64,000 bases of DNA from Ignelater luminosus (taxonomy: Eukaryota > Arthropoda > Insecta > Coleoptera > Elateridae), in NCBI GenBank assembly GCA_011009095.1, contig VTPC01090587.1, positions 750,887-814,886 on the forward strand. The letters are read 5' to 3'. The notes beneath the pieces were generated by a model, which was not told the DNA's origin, ran no database searches, and was given only the letters and a program-made list of their open reading frames with translations. The stretch's first letter is position 1. Each line of letters starts with the position of its first letter. Shown piece after piece: positions 21,967 to 34,046 of the stretch. The position numbers and the translations under genes are program-made.

Positions 21967-23877
21967 TCATTCACAATCGGCGCCCCATTGAAAATCTCTG
22001 TCTTCCTCTGTCAGTCTTGTCAAAGGCTCCGCAATATCTGCAAACCCACGGACGAATAGCCGGTAGTAAGTACACAAACCCAGAAAACTTCGAAGCTCGT
22101 GTTTATCTTTCAGGTGGGGCCACTCTTGGACCGCACGAATCTTATCAGGATCAGCCGCTACTCCATCTTCGGATACCAGGTGACCAAGATATCTGACTTC
22201 TTTCTGGAACAGATTGCACTTCTTTGGACTCAATTGCAAATTTGCTCCACGTAATCTCAGAAACACACCTTCCAAGTTTTTCACGTGTTCCTCAAACGTT
22301 CGACCAATCACAATAATATCGTCGAGGTAAACTAAACAGGTCTTCCAAGATAAGCCTCTCAGAATCAACTCCATCAATCGTTCAAACGTTGCTGGAGCGT
22401 TACACAGACCAAATGGCATAACTGTAAACTGCCATAGGCCAGAACCAATAGTAAAGGCAGTCTTCTCTCGATGTTGGGGTTCTATTCCAACCTGCCAATA
22501 CCCACTCTTCATATCCATGGTGGAAAACCACTTGAAACCAGACAGAGTGTCCAAAGTGTCATCAATTCTAGGTAAAGGATAACTGTCTTTCTTGGTGACA
22601 CTATTTAATTGCCTATAGTCGACACAAAATCGTGTACTACCATCTTTCTTCTTTACCAAGACGACGGGTGATGCCCAAGGGCTGTTTGAAGGTTCGATGA
22701 CACCTTGGCTAGCCATATCTTCGATAATCTTTTCCGCTTTTTCTCGTTTCGCCCATGGTAACCTTCTTGGACGTTGTCGTATCGGTTGGACATCTCCCGT
22801 ATTGATCTTATGGGTCACCACACTGGTTTTATCCGCCAGTCCTTTATCAGGAGGAAATACATCTTTGTAACGCCCAATTAACTCTTGCACCCTAGTCTTT
22901 TGGCTTGGAGTTAAATTTTTAAAAGAAGCTGTGATCATTGCTTCTACGTTTACCGAGCTTCCGGAAGACGAAAGAACTCCACTTGTCTTCCTACACCGTA
23001 CTAAAGAGAACACCGGCACACAAGAACCGATTTTGGTGTTTTTCTTCAATGACATTGGGAAATCGTTAACATTCATTAATCGAATAGGCGTTAGTTCTTT
23101 TACATTCATTAACACTTTCTCAATCAGAATACCTCTTCCAATGTCTTTGTTGGCATAATCCGGTTCTAAAGCACCCATACAACCTGCCCGGAGATTTCCA
23201 TCCATTCGGGCCATAACAACCTTCTCACTCCGCGCCGGCAGGGTAACGTCATCGACAAGCATTACTCGAAGCGACTCGTCGTCTTTTTGGTGCATGGGGA
23301 CTTCTTCGTTATCTACTCGAAGGATTCCATTCTTCATATCTAATGTAAACCCAAACTCTTTCGACAAATCCATTCCCAGGATAACTTCGTCAGCTATATC
23401 CGCTACCAACACCCGATGCGTGTAACTCTTGAAACCAATTCCCATTTCCACCATCAGTTCCCCAAGAACATCGGTATGCTCACCCGTAGCGGTCTTCAAC
23501 CGGACTCTTGATGGCTGTAGCTTTCTATCTTCAACAATATCAGGACGGATTATTGTCCTTGTTGCTCCCGTGTCGATCAATAACGAACACGTCTTCCCGA
23601 AAATACTGCCATCGATGTGAAAGCTGTCTGGTTGATACCGTAACGAAGCCACTTGGAGGGTAGTTTCCGGGACATGACTTAAGGAGGTCGACGTTCGCCC
23701 TTTTACATTGACCCGCACTAGTTTCTCTTCATCCTGGTTATTCCTAACTGCACCACTCTTGGTGCAATTACTTCTAAGGTGACCCTGCTTACCGCATTCC
23801 CAGCACTGTAGTCTTACTTTCTTCGATCGCTGTTCTTCCAACATCTGTTTCATTATTCGTTTAATTTTTTCACTCAT
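21967..23877 (-). pseudogene. Gypsy zinc knuckle, protease and reverse transcriptase
   Basis: 636 codons. The zinc knuckle CWECGKQGHLRSNC is at 25-38. The aspartic protease active site LIDTGATRTII is at 100-110, with ILGMD at 166-170 near its end. The reverse transcriptase spans about 370-600, with STMDMKSGY (catalytic D455), MPFGLCNAPATFER and VYLDDII (D519, D520). The frame ends at an in-frame TGA (after GADCE) where the family normally reads on to RNase H. The three RT aspartates are present, but the product is truncated and gag is missing. Confidence 0.92.
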
Positions 23878-24063
23878 ATCTTCTGTCTCGATACTTCGCT
23901 CAATGAAAAATGACCATGGGATGTTCTCTTGGCTGCTTCAAACTCAAGCGCATGCGCCAAAGCACTTTCTAGCTTTACATGACGCGCAAGTCTCAAAGCC
24001 TGTTGGGTTTCAGAATCTCGAACAGCGTCGATAAAAGGTAGATCTTGTGGTAGGCATTCACAA
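23878..24063 (-). pseudogene. Gypsy gag C-terminal remnant
   Basis: About 60 codons reading CLPQDLPFIDAVRDSETQQA and, further on, ALAHALEFEAAKRTS. This is the conserved end of insect Gypsy gag proteins just before the zinc knuckle. The frame stops at 23878 and is shifted relative to the downstream polyprotein. The N-terminal several hundred residues of gag are absent, since the LTR begins only 45 bp away. Confidence 0.7.
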
Positions 24064-24107
24064 ATTATTTTTGTTTTAAATTTTTAAATTTCACACCTGA
24101 CACCAAT

Positions 24108-24477
24108 TGTTACGTTTTGACAAAAACGTGTATTTTTTTTTAATATTATTTATTTTCACTTAATTTATTACAATTTATTTCCAGTATTTATTTACACTAA
24201 ATTATTTATTTATTTATGTACAGAAGAATTTATTTATCACTAGTTAACATTTATTTCGTTCGTAACTACTAGCTGATTGACTGTAGAACTGTCTTCTGCT
24301 CGGTCAACGCCGCCTTATATTCGTTTCCGCGTGGTTCTTGATGAACCCAGAATTCGCGTTCCTTCTGGAACATTCGACGGTGGAAGGGTCTCGATAGTTC
24401 GAGATTTCTTCGGCACATTCGACCAGCTTGTTCGAGACTGTTCGGGACTTTTTCTAGAATATTCTAGGGGCGTTACA
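24108..24477 (-). repeat. Gypsy 5' LTR
   Basis: On the plus strand it runs TGTTACG...CGTTACA (370 bp), so it has standard TG...CA ends on either strand. Reading the minus strand, a TATA-like ATATAAGGCGG lies near 24310. Its inner half matches the 3' LTR fragment at 19580..19712. Two bases beyond its 3' end lies TGGTGTCAGGTGTG, a primer-binding-site candidate that begins with the usual TGG; I did not assign the tRNA. Confidence 0.85.
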
Positions 24478-24799
24478 GTATCTAAAATGTATTGTGATAA
24501 ATTTTATTTCTTTGGATATTTGTGCATGATTTACATCATTTTCTTTAATTTAATACAATGCCATTATAAATTTGGTAAAATTAAATTTAATAACAGAAGA
24601 TGCAATGGTAGCCTTTCAAGTAATTTACAATGTCCATAAATAAATCTACGCACGCCACTGATACAAGCGCAGCGCCACCAGTTCAAAACATCGGTATTAG
24701 CCACCAACCTTTACTTCAAGGTCATCGGTCGGCGTTTGAAGAGAACAAAGGATTTTTGAAGAGTCGTTCTACTTACCCATCTATATACTATGCAGATAA

Positions 24800-27788
24800 C
24801 TTAAATTGAATGCACCGACTGTTCTTAAATAACATTCTTTAAATATTACTTTCTATTTTATTAAAGAAAAAAGTAAAAAAGCATAACCGATTGACTCTAG
24901 TGATGAATTTCCTTCTAAATCCTCTTTTTATTTCTAGTTTCAAAAATTTCTATGAAAAGGAAATTTCCCGCCAATACCGCTAAGAGATGAAAAAAGTATG
25001 ATTGGCAAAGAAACACTCGTTACACGAACAGGTATTAAGTGGACCATAGTAATGTTAGAGAAATGAAACATCTCTAGATTCACTTCTGGGAGACAATATC
25101 GGACTGGTGATTTTGGAGTCCAAGTAAAGCTGTAGATCACTATCTATTTAGAGTTTCAAAAACCATGCAGCTAGAGTGAGCTACAAAAAGGGTGACTATA
25201 TATTTGATTCCTTTATTTCTTGTCTTACCTTTAACACTTTGTTGGTGTGGTGAAGAACAACTACGTCAATAGTGTAATGGGGTATAGCACAGACCCCCAG
25301 GTGGTATAATTATCTGATCCAAACAGTTTGGTAAATTGCTAGTTTTTGTAACTATTTAGGCTACTAAAAATGGAATTGCAGAACAATTAACATCAATTAA
25401 TATCTAAGATGTAGTATACATAAAAGTAAAAACAAAATTCTACAACTACTAAACAACTTACAAGAATATTCATCTTCATCCCCTGTTCCTTCAGTACATA
25501 CAAATTGCATAAATTAACCATTTTGCTAGAGGTATGCATGTGAACAAAAAGTTTATTGTATTTATTATTATTTGGCAGATTGAACATATTTGGCATTTTG
25601 ATAGGTTTTCTGCAGCATGAAGGTTTTCTTTGGGTTACTTTGTGCGGTAGTGGTGTATTTTCTAATTTATCCTCTCTCATACAGCATTTCCAAAGAATGA
25701 AAGGTAGTCATTTGTACAAAGTTAAAAATGGTAATACCTACAATACAAAAATCTCAAAAAACTACCTATCAATTTCCAATTACAATGATTTTATAGTTTG
25801 GGTACATGAACAATATGCGCTGCATATGGTATTATATTATTTATTGAAATAGGCTTATTCTTTGACTTTGATGTAAATTTCATTTTAATTTTTTAATTGT
25901 AAGATGGTTTGAAAAGTTACGATTTATTTATAATGATCACTTATACTTACGTAAGGCATGTGTGAGACTGCTCTCTCTTTACCCAGTTGTGAAAATGGCT
26001 ATTTAAAAAACTTGTTTGGAAATCTGTTACCATGATACATATGATGTCACATGTAACATTGTAAATACAACGAAAAACACAAAAACATTAGTTTTTAAAC
26101 CAGAATGATATTTACGTCACATTTTTTCCTGTCTTTTACTTAAGATACTGAAAATGAAAGTTCATTAAGTACATGTACTTTTAAATTGGCCCACTTATCT
26201 AATACAACTAATTTAATGAAAAGTTTGTTTAAATAATCGAAAAAAGATTTCTATTGAACCATGCAAATGTTAATGCCCATAACTATAGGGTGTATTTGAA
26301 ATGGTGGAACACATCACACAAAAGGGCCGTGGAAAGATTTGTCAAAACATACCACTTTACAGATTATGATTAAAACTCCTAACTAGAAATCTCTTGGTTG
26401 TTTATACTAAAACGTAATGAAATTGTTATAATGATCAGTGATATAAATCGTCTACTACTTTGTAATTTGTTATGTCAGTCTTGAAATCTAAGCATGTCCC
26501 ACCATGCATCCCGTATGCAGTGCCCTATTCTAATGTAGATCTATCAAAGTTTTTTCATTTGTTAACTTTGTTTTGTCTTTTATAACTAAATAATAACTAC
26601 AATTTAATGAATTTGTGTTTTTAAAACATGACTTTACTTACCTACTTATTTTTTAATTTTTAGAAAGTGATGTTAAGTGGAAAAGCACAGCCGATTTGAA
26701 CTTCGCCTCACAACTTACATAATTATTGTACTACTATCTGTAGGATTTTTTGTGGATAAAATAAAAGCACTATTATTATTAAACACTAGATTACTTAAAA
26801 TAATCTAATTACTTTTATTATGCAACTTTCTTCTGAACAAAAATTCATTAAAATCACACTAGCCTGTATTTTCATTTCGTGATTAGTCATTAGGATTAAA
26901 ATTTAAATAAAAAGTATAGCACAGCTTTATCTCATCTTAATAGAAGATAATATTTGAATTCAACCATGAGATGAGAATACGGGTAATTGTCTCATTAGGG
27001 GGTTTTTGCATGTTATACGTTGTAGCTGCGACAACATTAATAAATACATTTTATTGGAAAAGTGGTTTAGACCAATAAGATATATTGTAATTACGACATT
27101 ACTAAGCAACTAAAATGCTACTGTACTCAGACTTTCAAAATATGACTTGCAAAAACTCCCTAATTCATTAAGTCACAATTTCTTACTCTTTAACTTTTTT
27201 GTTTAAGACATTAGGAAGAAACTTTATGAAGTTTTTGATTCATTTTTGTGTATGCTATGGATTGACAGTTTCCTGGATAGGCACTTTCAAAAACATCTTA
27301 TATGTTTATAACTTTAGAAAACGACTTTATAAATTTGTACTACAGGAGTAATAAAAAATGAAAAAGAAAAATATAACAATTGATGATTTCATTGTGTTTA
27401 AACAGACACTCAGGCATCAAAAGTACTTTTGTAAGGTAAATGTGCAGAACCCATATAGCATACTAACATCCAATGGACAACCAATGTTGACTACAGACAT
27501 CTAATTATTGACCAACGAAGGTCCAGTTGACATCCATTTATGACAGCTTTCGACAACCATTACTGGATGCAATTTGTACATGTTTATCAGATGGATGTCC
27601 AAAAACAGATATCCAGTGGATGTCTTAAGTCCAAAAATATTTGGATGAACCAAAATAGGATGTCGTTTATATCAATTGATGTCTCGACTAATTTTGGACA
27701 AAAAATGGACATCTGGTGCTATATGAAAAATAATCAACCTTTCTAAACTCTAATAAAAATATCGTTTTAATCTTTATAGTAGTGATTT
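24800..27788. other. Intergenic, no supported gene
   Basis: AT-rich. Open frames up to 98 codons (25393..25852 on both strands) lack domains. At 27460-27720 the motif GGATGTCC/GGACATCC recurs about eight times in both orientations, suggesting a decayed repeat element. Confidence 0.35.
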
Positions 27789-28101
27789 CTAACGAGTACC
27801 TCATTTACGTCAGGGTTAGCTATGAATAAAAACATTTCTCTTTGCTTACATGATATAATCACAGATAAATCATAATGAATTTTATTTAGAAACTGTCAAA
27901 CCTGACATTTTATGTGGTATTTTAAAAGATGTTGAAAGTATTTCCCGTTACAGGTTAAGCACAAATTAACACATTGTTTCATGTTTTAATGTTTTCACTC
28001 AAGAAAGTTGCTTGTAACTTGCCACTAAAATTTACAATCAAAACATCATACATTCTCCAAAGCGCAAACTCTGACATAAATATTCTTGAAACACTCGTTA
28101 G
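27789..28101. mobile_element. MITE with CTAACGAGT inverted ends
   Basis: CTAACGAGTACCTCATTTAC on the left mirrors GTAAAT-like sequence ending in ACTCGTTAG on the right. ATTT flanks both sides, a possible 4-bp TSD. A related copy lies inverted at about 47463..47801. Confidence 0.65.
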
Positions 28102-29260
28102 ATTTAAAATTTAACATTAACTTTATACTATATTGTAGATAAGGGTATACATCAGATACACATTCAGTGGTAATATAGCGGTCATATTTTAAAACTGTGC
28201 CAAGCACAAAGTGATTTTCATAGTTGTCACTATGTGCTAAATGGCAATCATTGGTTTATGCATGTTTGTTTATTTAAATTTGGGCAATTAACAGAAATGC
28301 AGCATTAATACCACACTTCCAATATTATTAACCATCACTTAGTATTTTACAAAGTGAACATCCAACCAGAATATTAGTAATTACTAGTAACAATAAAAAA
28401 GATAATAGTGATAATATTTAATTATATTAATAATATTGTTGTAAATAATATTGTACTACACTTTTACTGTTCTGTTAATTACTAGTTAAGATTTAATAAT
28501 GCCTCCTCCTCTGTTAGACGGCAACAATTCTTGTTCAACTTCTTCCATATCTTTCATTCCTCAAAAACTACCACGAGTAAAAATGTTTTAGATAGGGGGG
28601 GTGGCTATGGACATATTTTCAATACAAATATGTTTGTCTTTAATTGATTTAGATACTTAACTACCAAAATAATCTGTCAAAATCTGATATTTGAAAATAA
28701 ATTTTTCATTTTTGTTTATTTTCATATGGTATTCTTCCAAGAGCACAAAACTTTCGTAATCAAATCTTACTTTTGAAATGGTATTCATGTAAATGTTGTA
28801 GTGGTCTATTATGATTTGCAGTTAATAAATTAAGTCACACAACCAGCATGCCTGAAATCAGCAATTTAATTTTAGTTCCATCAATACCTCAGCAATAGAA
28901 CTCAGACAAACGTTTTCAGATTGAAAATATGTTCATAGCTACCTCGTACCTAAAATATTTTTGCTCATGTAGTACTATATTCCATAATGAATTTCTAATT
29001 TCTCAGTTGGCTTTTGTTACTAAAAGTCTTTGCTTTCAAGATGAAAACAAGATTTTCACAATATCTTCTCTTTGTATGGGTTTTATATCTTTTGAGCAAT
29101 TCACTGATGCAAGGAAAGCTTAAGAGACTTTTCACTAATATATGTAATTCAAAGTATTTTAAACAGGTTTCTGTATGTTTCAAATAACTTTTATATTCAG
29201 AATGTGTATTTAGTGAATAAGTTTTAATACTACTTTTGAATCCCATCAATAATTCTTAGT
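28102..29260. other. Intergenic, no supported gene
   Basis: AT-rich, no recognisable gene or element. Confidence 0.35.
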
Positions 29261-29261
29261 C

Positions 29262-30311
29262 TATATGTTGCAGTAAATGTGTTAATTCAGTAAATGTATA
29301 CACTTACTAGTCAATATATGCACCTACTAATTTGGTAAATGTATTCACAAGCAATTTAATTTAAACTTTTACTAGCAGAAGCATACATTTTCAATCCTAC
29401 CTTAGTAAAAGTATGCACAAACTAAAATACATCTATTTAAATTAACACTTTTACCAGCAGATGTGTATACAAACTACATAACCTATGAATAAAAAAGTTT
29501 TAGGAGTATATTAATAAAAGACTAATAGTTTCCAAAATGTTTTCAACAAAATACTTTTATGTTAATTATTTCTTGACCGGGAGGATTATATTTTACTTAG
29601 TTTAGGTTCTTGAGGATTTCAGTCATATACAAAGTAAAAATGTATTAGAGAAGCCAGTGTGAATCATCAAGACTACGTGAATGTATGTTGCCATAGGCAT
29701 ATCACAAACAAATCAAGACAGGAAAGCAAATTACAAACAGACAAACGTCAATGCAATGTGTAGCACACACCCATTTGCAAAATGAACTTGACCAAACAGT
29801 TTTGCGTTTCTGCACCGATGGGTCACACTGTCTTCTCGAAGTGATACATTTTTACACTTTGTTAATTGTAATTGAATGTGGTTCGTGATTTCTTATTATT
29901 ATTAACCTATTCTTATATGTATATCATATTTTTATATCTTAAATCTAAATTTCTTTTGTGCCTTTCTTTTATTATATTTTTTTAAGGTATATGTAAGAGA
30001 TTTTAATTAATAAAGTGTACTTTGTATATGATCGAAATCCCCAAGAACCTAAACTACATAAAATAAAATACCTTTAAGTTGATAGGTCAAGTAAAAGCAG
30101 TAGTAGAAATAATAAACAAAATCATGCAAAACTATGCTTTTACTATGTGTTGTAGCAAATGTATGTATTATCTAGTAAATGAATACATTTACCAGGAATA
30201 GTTGACATTTTCATATTTATTTTCTGTTTTTGCTAAAATATTACCTAAATACATACATTGACTAGTAAGGGTATACATTTACTAAATTTTATGCTTTTAC
30301 TGCAACATATA
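29262..30311. mobile_element. TIR element with subterminal repeats, hosting a nested MITE
   Basis: The outer ends TATATGTTGCAGTAAA mirror each other, with TA at both borders. Just inside both ends the motif GTAAATGTATAC/CTAGTAAATG recurs many times (29280-29480 and 30165-30300). Subterminal repeats of this kind are typical of transposase-binding regions. A second TIR element lies at 29599..30055. Confidence 0.6.
29599..30055. mobile_element. Nested TIR element inside 29262..30311
   Basis: AGTTTAGGTTCTTGAGGATT at 29599 mirrors AATCCCCAAGAACCTAAACT ending at 30055. The inverted match continues through CATATACAAAGTA. No TSD is clear. Confidence 0.6.
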
Positions 30312-31080
30312 CAAAGCAATTGCCTAGAAAAGATGTATGCAGACATTCAGCAGGGTTACAATCATTTTATTAGAAACTTTCAAAATTTCTTGCTGAGAAA
30401 CACCTTAAAACTGCTATTTCGTCATAAAAGAAATACTGTTTGTTACTATCAAAATATCTAAAAATTCTAGTTTGTAACAACATAAGCTTAATGCAAATTT
30501 GTCTTGCAACACAGTTAATTTCTGAAGTTGTAATTTAAACACTATCATATAAAAATTTGTTAAAACTTGGATAATTTTTCAGAAAATTTTTTAGGATTCA
30601 TTATTTAAAGCAATAAAAACCTGAGTTATAAACTTTTTAACATAATGACAATTCAATTATGCTAGCTTATATACTTCTTTAATAATTATTAATAATTATA
30701 ATAATGCATTTATTCCAAAACAGGTAAGCAAAATACAAAAATTTCCAAAATGTGCTTTTAATGTATAATAAATTTTAAAACTAATCTTTACCTGTTCAAG
30801 AACTGCAATCAGAAAACAATACTATATACTAGTGAAAAACCTATTAAAACTATTTTTTAAATCTTTACAATACATATTTATGAACCCAGTGTTTTAGATT
30901 TTGTAACACTAAACTTCAATAATAGGAAACATATTTGAAAGTAGTTGTATATTGAATGTTAATCTACATCTTATACAAAACTTATAAACAGAAGAGGAAT
31001 TCATGTCTATTTGTGATATTATCATATGCATAGGTAATACATTAATATCAAAAATGACACTTAAATGCTAAATCATCATC
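30312..31080. other. Intergenic, probable 3' flank of SR gene
   Basis: AT-rich, no gene. A minus-strand AATAAA at 30707-30712 could end the SR-protein transcript. Confidence 0.3.
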
Positions 31081-31122
31081 ACTTAAATTTAATTGAAAAG
31101 ATGTAATAAAATTAAAGACAAA

Positions 31123-31869
31123 TTAATCTTTTTTCTCAGTTTCTTCTTCTTTAGCTGGGGAACGACTATCTGATCTACCATTCTCCTTACTAGCTGAACG
31201 TGAACGCTCTTTTGATTGTGAACGTGAAGCAGAGCGACGATGGGAACGTGATCGAGATCGGCTTTTACTGCTGGAAGAACGAGAGCGTCTACTTCCACGA
31301 CGCCTATCTTCGATTAAGCGAATACGACGACCATTTAATTCGGTATCATCTAATTTTTCGATAGCATTTTTCATGTCTGAATAGGATGCAAATTCAACTA
31401 CACCCTCATTGTTTCTTTGCTTATGTGCATCGGCATATGTAACTTCTCCAGCTTGACGCATGTAATCTTTAAGATCACGCCAATTAACACGGCTAGAAAG
31501 GTTTTCAACTATCAAGCGATGTTCAGTCCTTGTTGGTGGACCATATCTATCATGTGAACGCATATCTGAGTCTCGATTATCACGACTTCTACCTCGAGAA
31601 GAGCCATATCCTCTACCACTTCCACGCCACTGATCAGACCCTCTGGGAGTACCACGAGCTTTCTCTACAGACACTCTCTCTCCTAATAATTCTTTACCAT
31701 TCATTTCATATACAGCGTCATCTGCATCTCTATAATCGTCAAATTCCACAAACGCAAATCCATTTTTCATAGCAACTTGCTTAATTCGTCCATATTTCCT
31801 GAAAAATCTTTCAATGTCACGCTCACGAACACGATAAGTTAAACCTCCTACAAAAACGCGGGTACCCAT
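31123..31869 (-). CDS. SR splicing factor, SRSF4/5/6 (B52/SRp55) type, intronless
   Basis: 248 residues from ATG 31869. The frame extends 27 codons further upstream to another ATG (31950), but family proteins begin at [13 protein letters not shown] sequence, so the inner start is preferred. RRM1 is at 3-72 with RNP2 VFVGGL (5-10) and RNP1 NGFAFVEF (36-43). A Gly/Arg/Ser hinge is at 74-104. RRM2 is at 117-188, with NWRDLKD at 129-135 in place of the usual SWQDLKD. An RS domain runs 189-240. Such proteins bind exonic enhancers and promote spliceosome assembly in the nucleus. The gene is uninterrupted, whereas B52-type genes usually contain introns, so it may be a retrocopy. No poly(A) tract is visible, so any retroposition would be old, and the intact frame argues for function. 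Confidence 0.92.
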   Translation of the reverse strand: MGTRVFVGGLTYRVRERDIERFFRKYGRIKQVAMKNGFAFVEFDDYRDADDAVYEMNGKELLGERVSVEKARGTPRGSDQWRGSGRGYGSSRGRSRDNRDSDMRSHDRYGPPTRTEHRLIVENLSSRVNWRDLKDYMRQAGEVTYADAHKQRNNEGVVEFASYSDMKNAIEKLDDTELNGRRIRLIEDRRRGSRRSRSSSSKSRSRSRSHRRSASRSQSKERSRSASKENGRSDSRSPAKEEETEKKD

Positions 31870-31950
31870 GGCACTTTTTGATAATTTGTTGGCAGTAGGC
31901 TTGTGCGGCAAAAGTAACAACAACCTATATGCACGCGGGTAAACGACCAA

Positions 31951-33545
31951 CCGCCATTAATAGAACACAAAACATTGCAAACATCATAGGGTTAAAGTAA
32001 CTACTACAAACCATTATGAACTACTTGTTGCAATTATTTCTTGAACACAGTCCCATTCATAAAAAGCGAGATGTCTCAAATAAGTGAAAAACAATAAAGA
32101 ACTAAATACTAAAAACTTATTATATTCATTGACAATGAGAATGCACCGAAGTTTTCTTTTGACGTTGTCATTTGACAAACTGATAAAAAATTGCTTACTG
32201 CAGTACATTTAACCACGTAAATTGTTCATTCCCTAAAATTCAATGTTAGCATTTCACTGACTATAATTCTATCAAAATTCAAGAATATCAGTAACCCATA
32301 AAGATCTGATAGAAGATTCCTTGAATATTTTTAACAAGTTAGAAATATGATAGAATTTAGGTACAGCTGACTTTTAGGTTATGTTTTTTAACATATTATG
32401 ATGACTTCTACTATGTTGCCAGCTTTGCATTAGCAAATACTATAATGCTAAAATTAATATTAAAAAAATATATCCTTGTTGTGTGATTCCATTAGTGTGT
32501 AGGCAGAAATTGACTGTTATTTTATTTTATCAGTAAAATTGTAAACTAATATATTTTATTTTTTTTTTACTTTTATTAATTTATTATTTATGAGCAATAG
32601 ACTAAACAGTAAATATCCTAAATATTTTTATGTTGAAACGTTAGATTTGATTAGAAAAAAGGTACGGTTACTAATAAATAAACTCTTCTGTTGCTTTTAA
32701 AGAAATAATTTATTTCCAAAATAGAACAAAGTATTTATTGTGCTAATAGACATAACCATGATTTATTCGTAAGTAGAATACAGAGAATGAATGCATGAAT
32801 GTGGTCTACGTAGCGGTTTTTATAGGCAGTCGGGGCACTGCCGACCCGTACCGACAACACGGCGCAAACTCGGTTGGCGCTGGCTGCGGTCTAAATGTTG
32901 CTTCGGTTGTGAATGGCTGCGTGCTGAATGTTGCTTCGCTACAATGCCAAATTACCAGTTGGTCCTAAGTATAATATACGTTGCAGTTGCCAAACAAAAT
33001 TTGTATTTTAGGTTAGAAAAACAAATGACAGAAAGTTAGTCGACTTAGTAGGTCTGTTCATTTGCACTGCACTAACTTATTACAAACTAGTTCAGGAATG
33101 TGACGTCATCAATTTCTTAAGTGCACGTTTAGTTCATCTTAGTGCAGGTAAAGCAAATGAACAATTTACGTGCAGATTATAACAAGTTGGAGGCAACATA
33201 GATAGTCTAAAAACCGTGTCCCTCGAGGTTATGTTGTTGATGTGCTGTTGTAACAAGAAGTTGTTATTACTTATTATGTATATTGTTGTTTTGTAAAATT
33301 GTTAACCAAAATGGATAGAAACATTATTAACGATTTTAGGCACGTAAATAAAATATGACAGTACAAAAATATACAAGTATAAAAAATAAATATACATAGG
33401 TCTTGAATAAAACATTACATTTATAATTATTCTGCAGCATGTTTGAATACTCATCATAATCTCGCGCTTGTATGCGTACCCATTTAACATCTCATCTGAC
33501 AAACGCGTGCTTATGTTTTATGTACAATTTCGTGCGCATGTCTGC
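31951..33545. other. Intergenic, no supported gene
   Basis: AT-rich, with a GC-richer stretch at 32800-32960 (repeated TGTTGCTTCG and GGCTGCG motifs). The stretch could be part of a decayed LTR, since TTTTTATAGGCAG is TATA-like, but no paired copy or TG...CA limits were found. Confidence 0.3.
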
Positions 33546-33553
33546 ACTACCTG

Positions 33554-33942
33554 CAGTGTTGCCAATATTTTATCTTATAGAAGCGCCAGTTCCGTTGCGT
33601 CAAAGCGCCAAATAGGGCCATCTTTAGATGAAGAAAGCGCCAATTCAAATCTCAATAAAATTTTCATTTAAACATCATGAATATTCTCAGTTCGTTTACG
33701 AGAAGACACCGCCGTCGAATACCAGTTCGAATTGCACATATATTAATATTCTCTGTAGAACCTGTATTACTGAAATGCAATACAAGTAATAATAGTTATT
33801 ATATTTTAAAGTCAAACAGATCTGAACTTAAACAATTTTTAAGCGCCAAAAAATGCGCCAAGCGCCAACAAGAACTATTGCGCGCCATAATTATGCCGCA
33901 AAACGCCAATTTGGCGGAAAATCGCCATTGTTGGCAACACTG
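33554..33942. mobile_element. hAT-type MITE with GCGCCA repeats
   Basis: The ends CAGTGTTGCCAA and TTGGCAACACTG are flanked by a perfect 8-bp duplication ACTACCTG (33546-33553 and 33943-33950). Both features are typical of hAT elements. GCGCCA occurs seven times, clustered toward both ends (33583-33644 and 33841-33888); these may be subterminal transposase-binding motifs. No transposase is present. Confidence 0.85.
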
Positions 33943-34046
33943 ACTACCTGTACCGAGAAAATCCTTGGACAATAAGTGCAAGTTTCATGCAGCTGCACTT
34001 ACTGCAAATGAACAGCGTTAGCACAACTTAGTGTAGGCGGTGTAGG

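Larger units (their letters stand above)
19580..24477 (-). mobile_element. Degenerate Ty3/Gypsy LTR retrotransposon with macrodomain
   Basis: Minus-strand element inside THAP copy 2. Order along the minus strand: 5' LTR (24108..24477), primer-binding site, gag remnant, zinc knuckle, protease, reverse transcriptase, RNase H, integrase, macrodomain with CCCH finger, polypurine tract, truncated 3' LTR (19580..19712). That RT-RNase H-integrase order is Ty3/Gypsy. Damage: most of gag deleted, premature stop at 21967-21969, frameshifts near 23880, 21570 and 21260, a large deletion in the integrase C-terminal region, Asp to Asn in the integrase triad, and loss of the outer part of the 3' LTR with about 75 bp of host element. 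It cannot transpose by itself. Confidence 0.92.
17186..24792. mobile_element. Composite transposon: tandem THAP elements plus Gypsy insertion
   Basis: The outer ends are inverted repeats, CATAGTATATAGATGGGTAA on the left and its reverse complement at 24773-24792. They are flanked by the same 7 bp, CAGATAA (17179-17185 and 24793-24799; the match is 8 bp if the shared C is counted). Inside are copy 1 (17186..18703) and copy 2 (18704..24792) in direct orientation. Copy 1 runs straight into the left TIR of copy 2 and lacks its own last 39 bp (its right TIR). Copy 2 is interrupted by a Ty3/Gypsy element. A THAP domain, CA ends and a 7-8 bp TSD suggest the P superfamily (inference). Neither copy has a catalytic domain. 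Confidence 0.8.

Noticed and set aside
29262..30311. Possible CRISPR-like array of short repeats
   Set aside because: Repeats are degenerate, occur in both orientations, lack uniform spacers and lie in a TIR element of an insect genome.
32690..32960. Possible solo LTR
   Set aside because: TATA-like motif and compositional change only; no TG...CA limits, no TSD and no second copy in the window.
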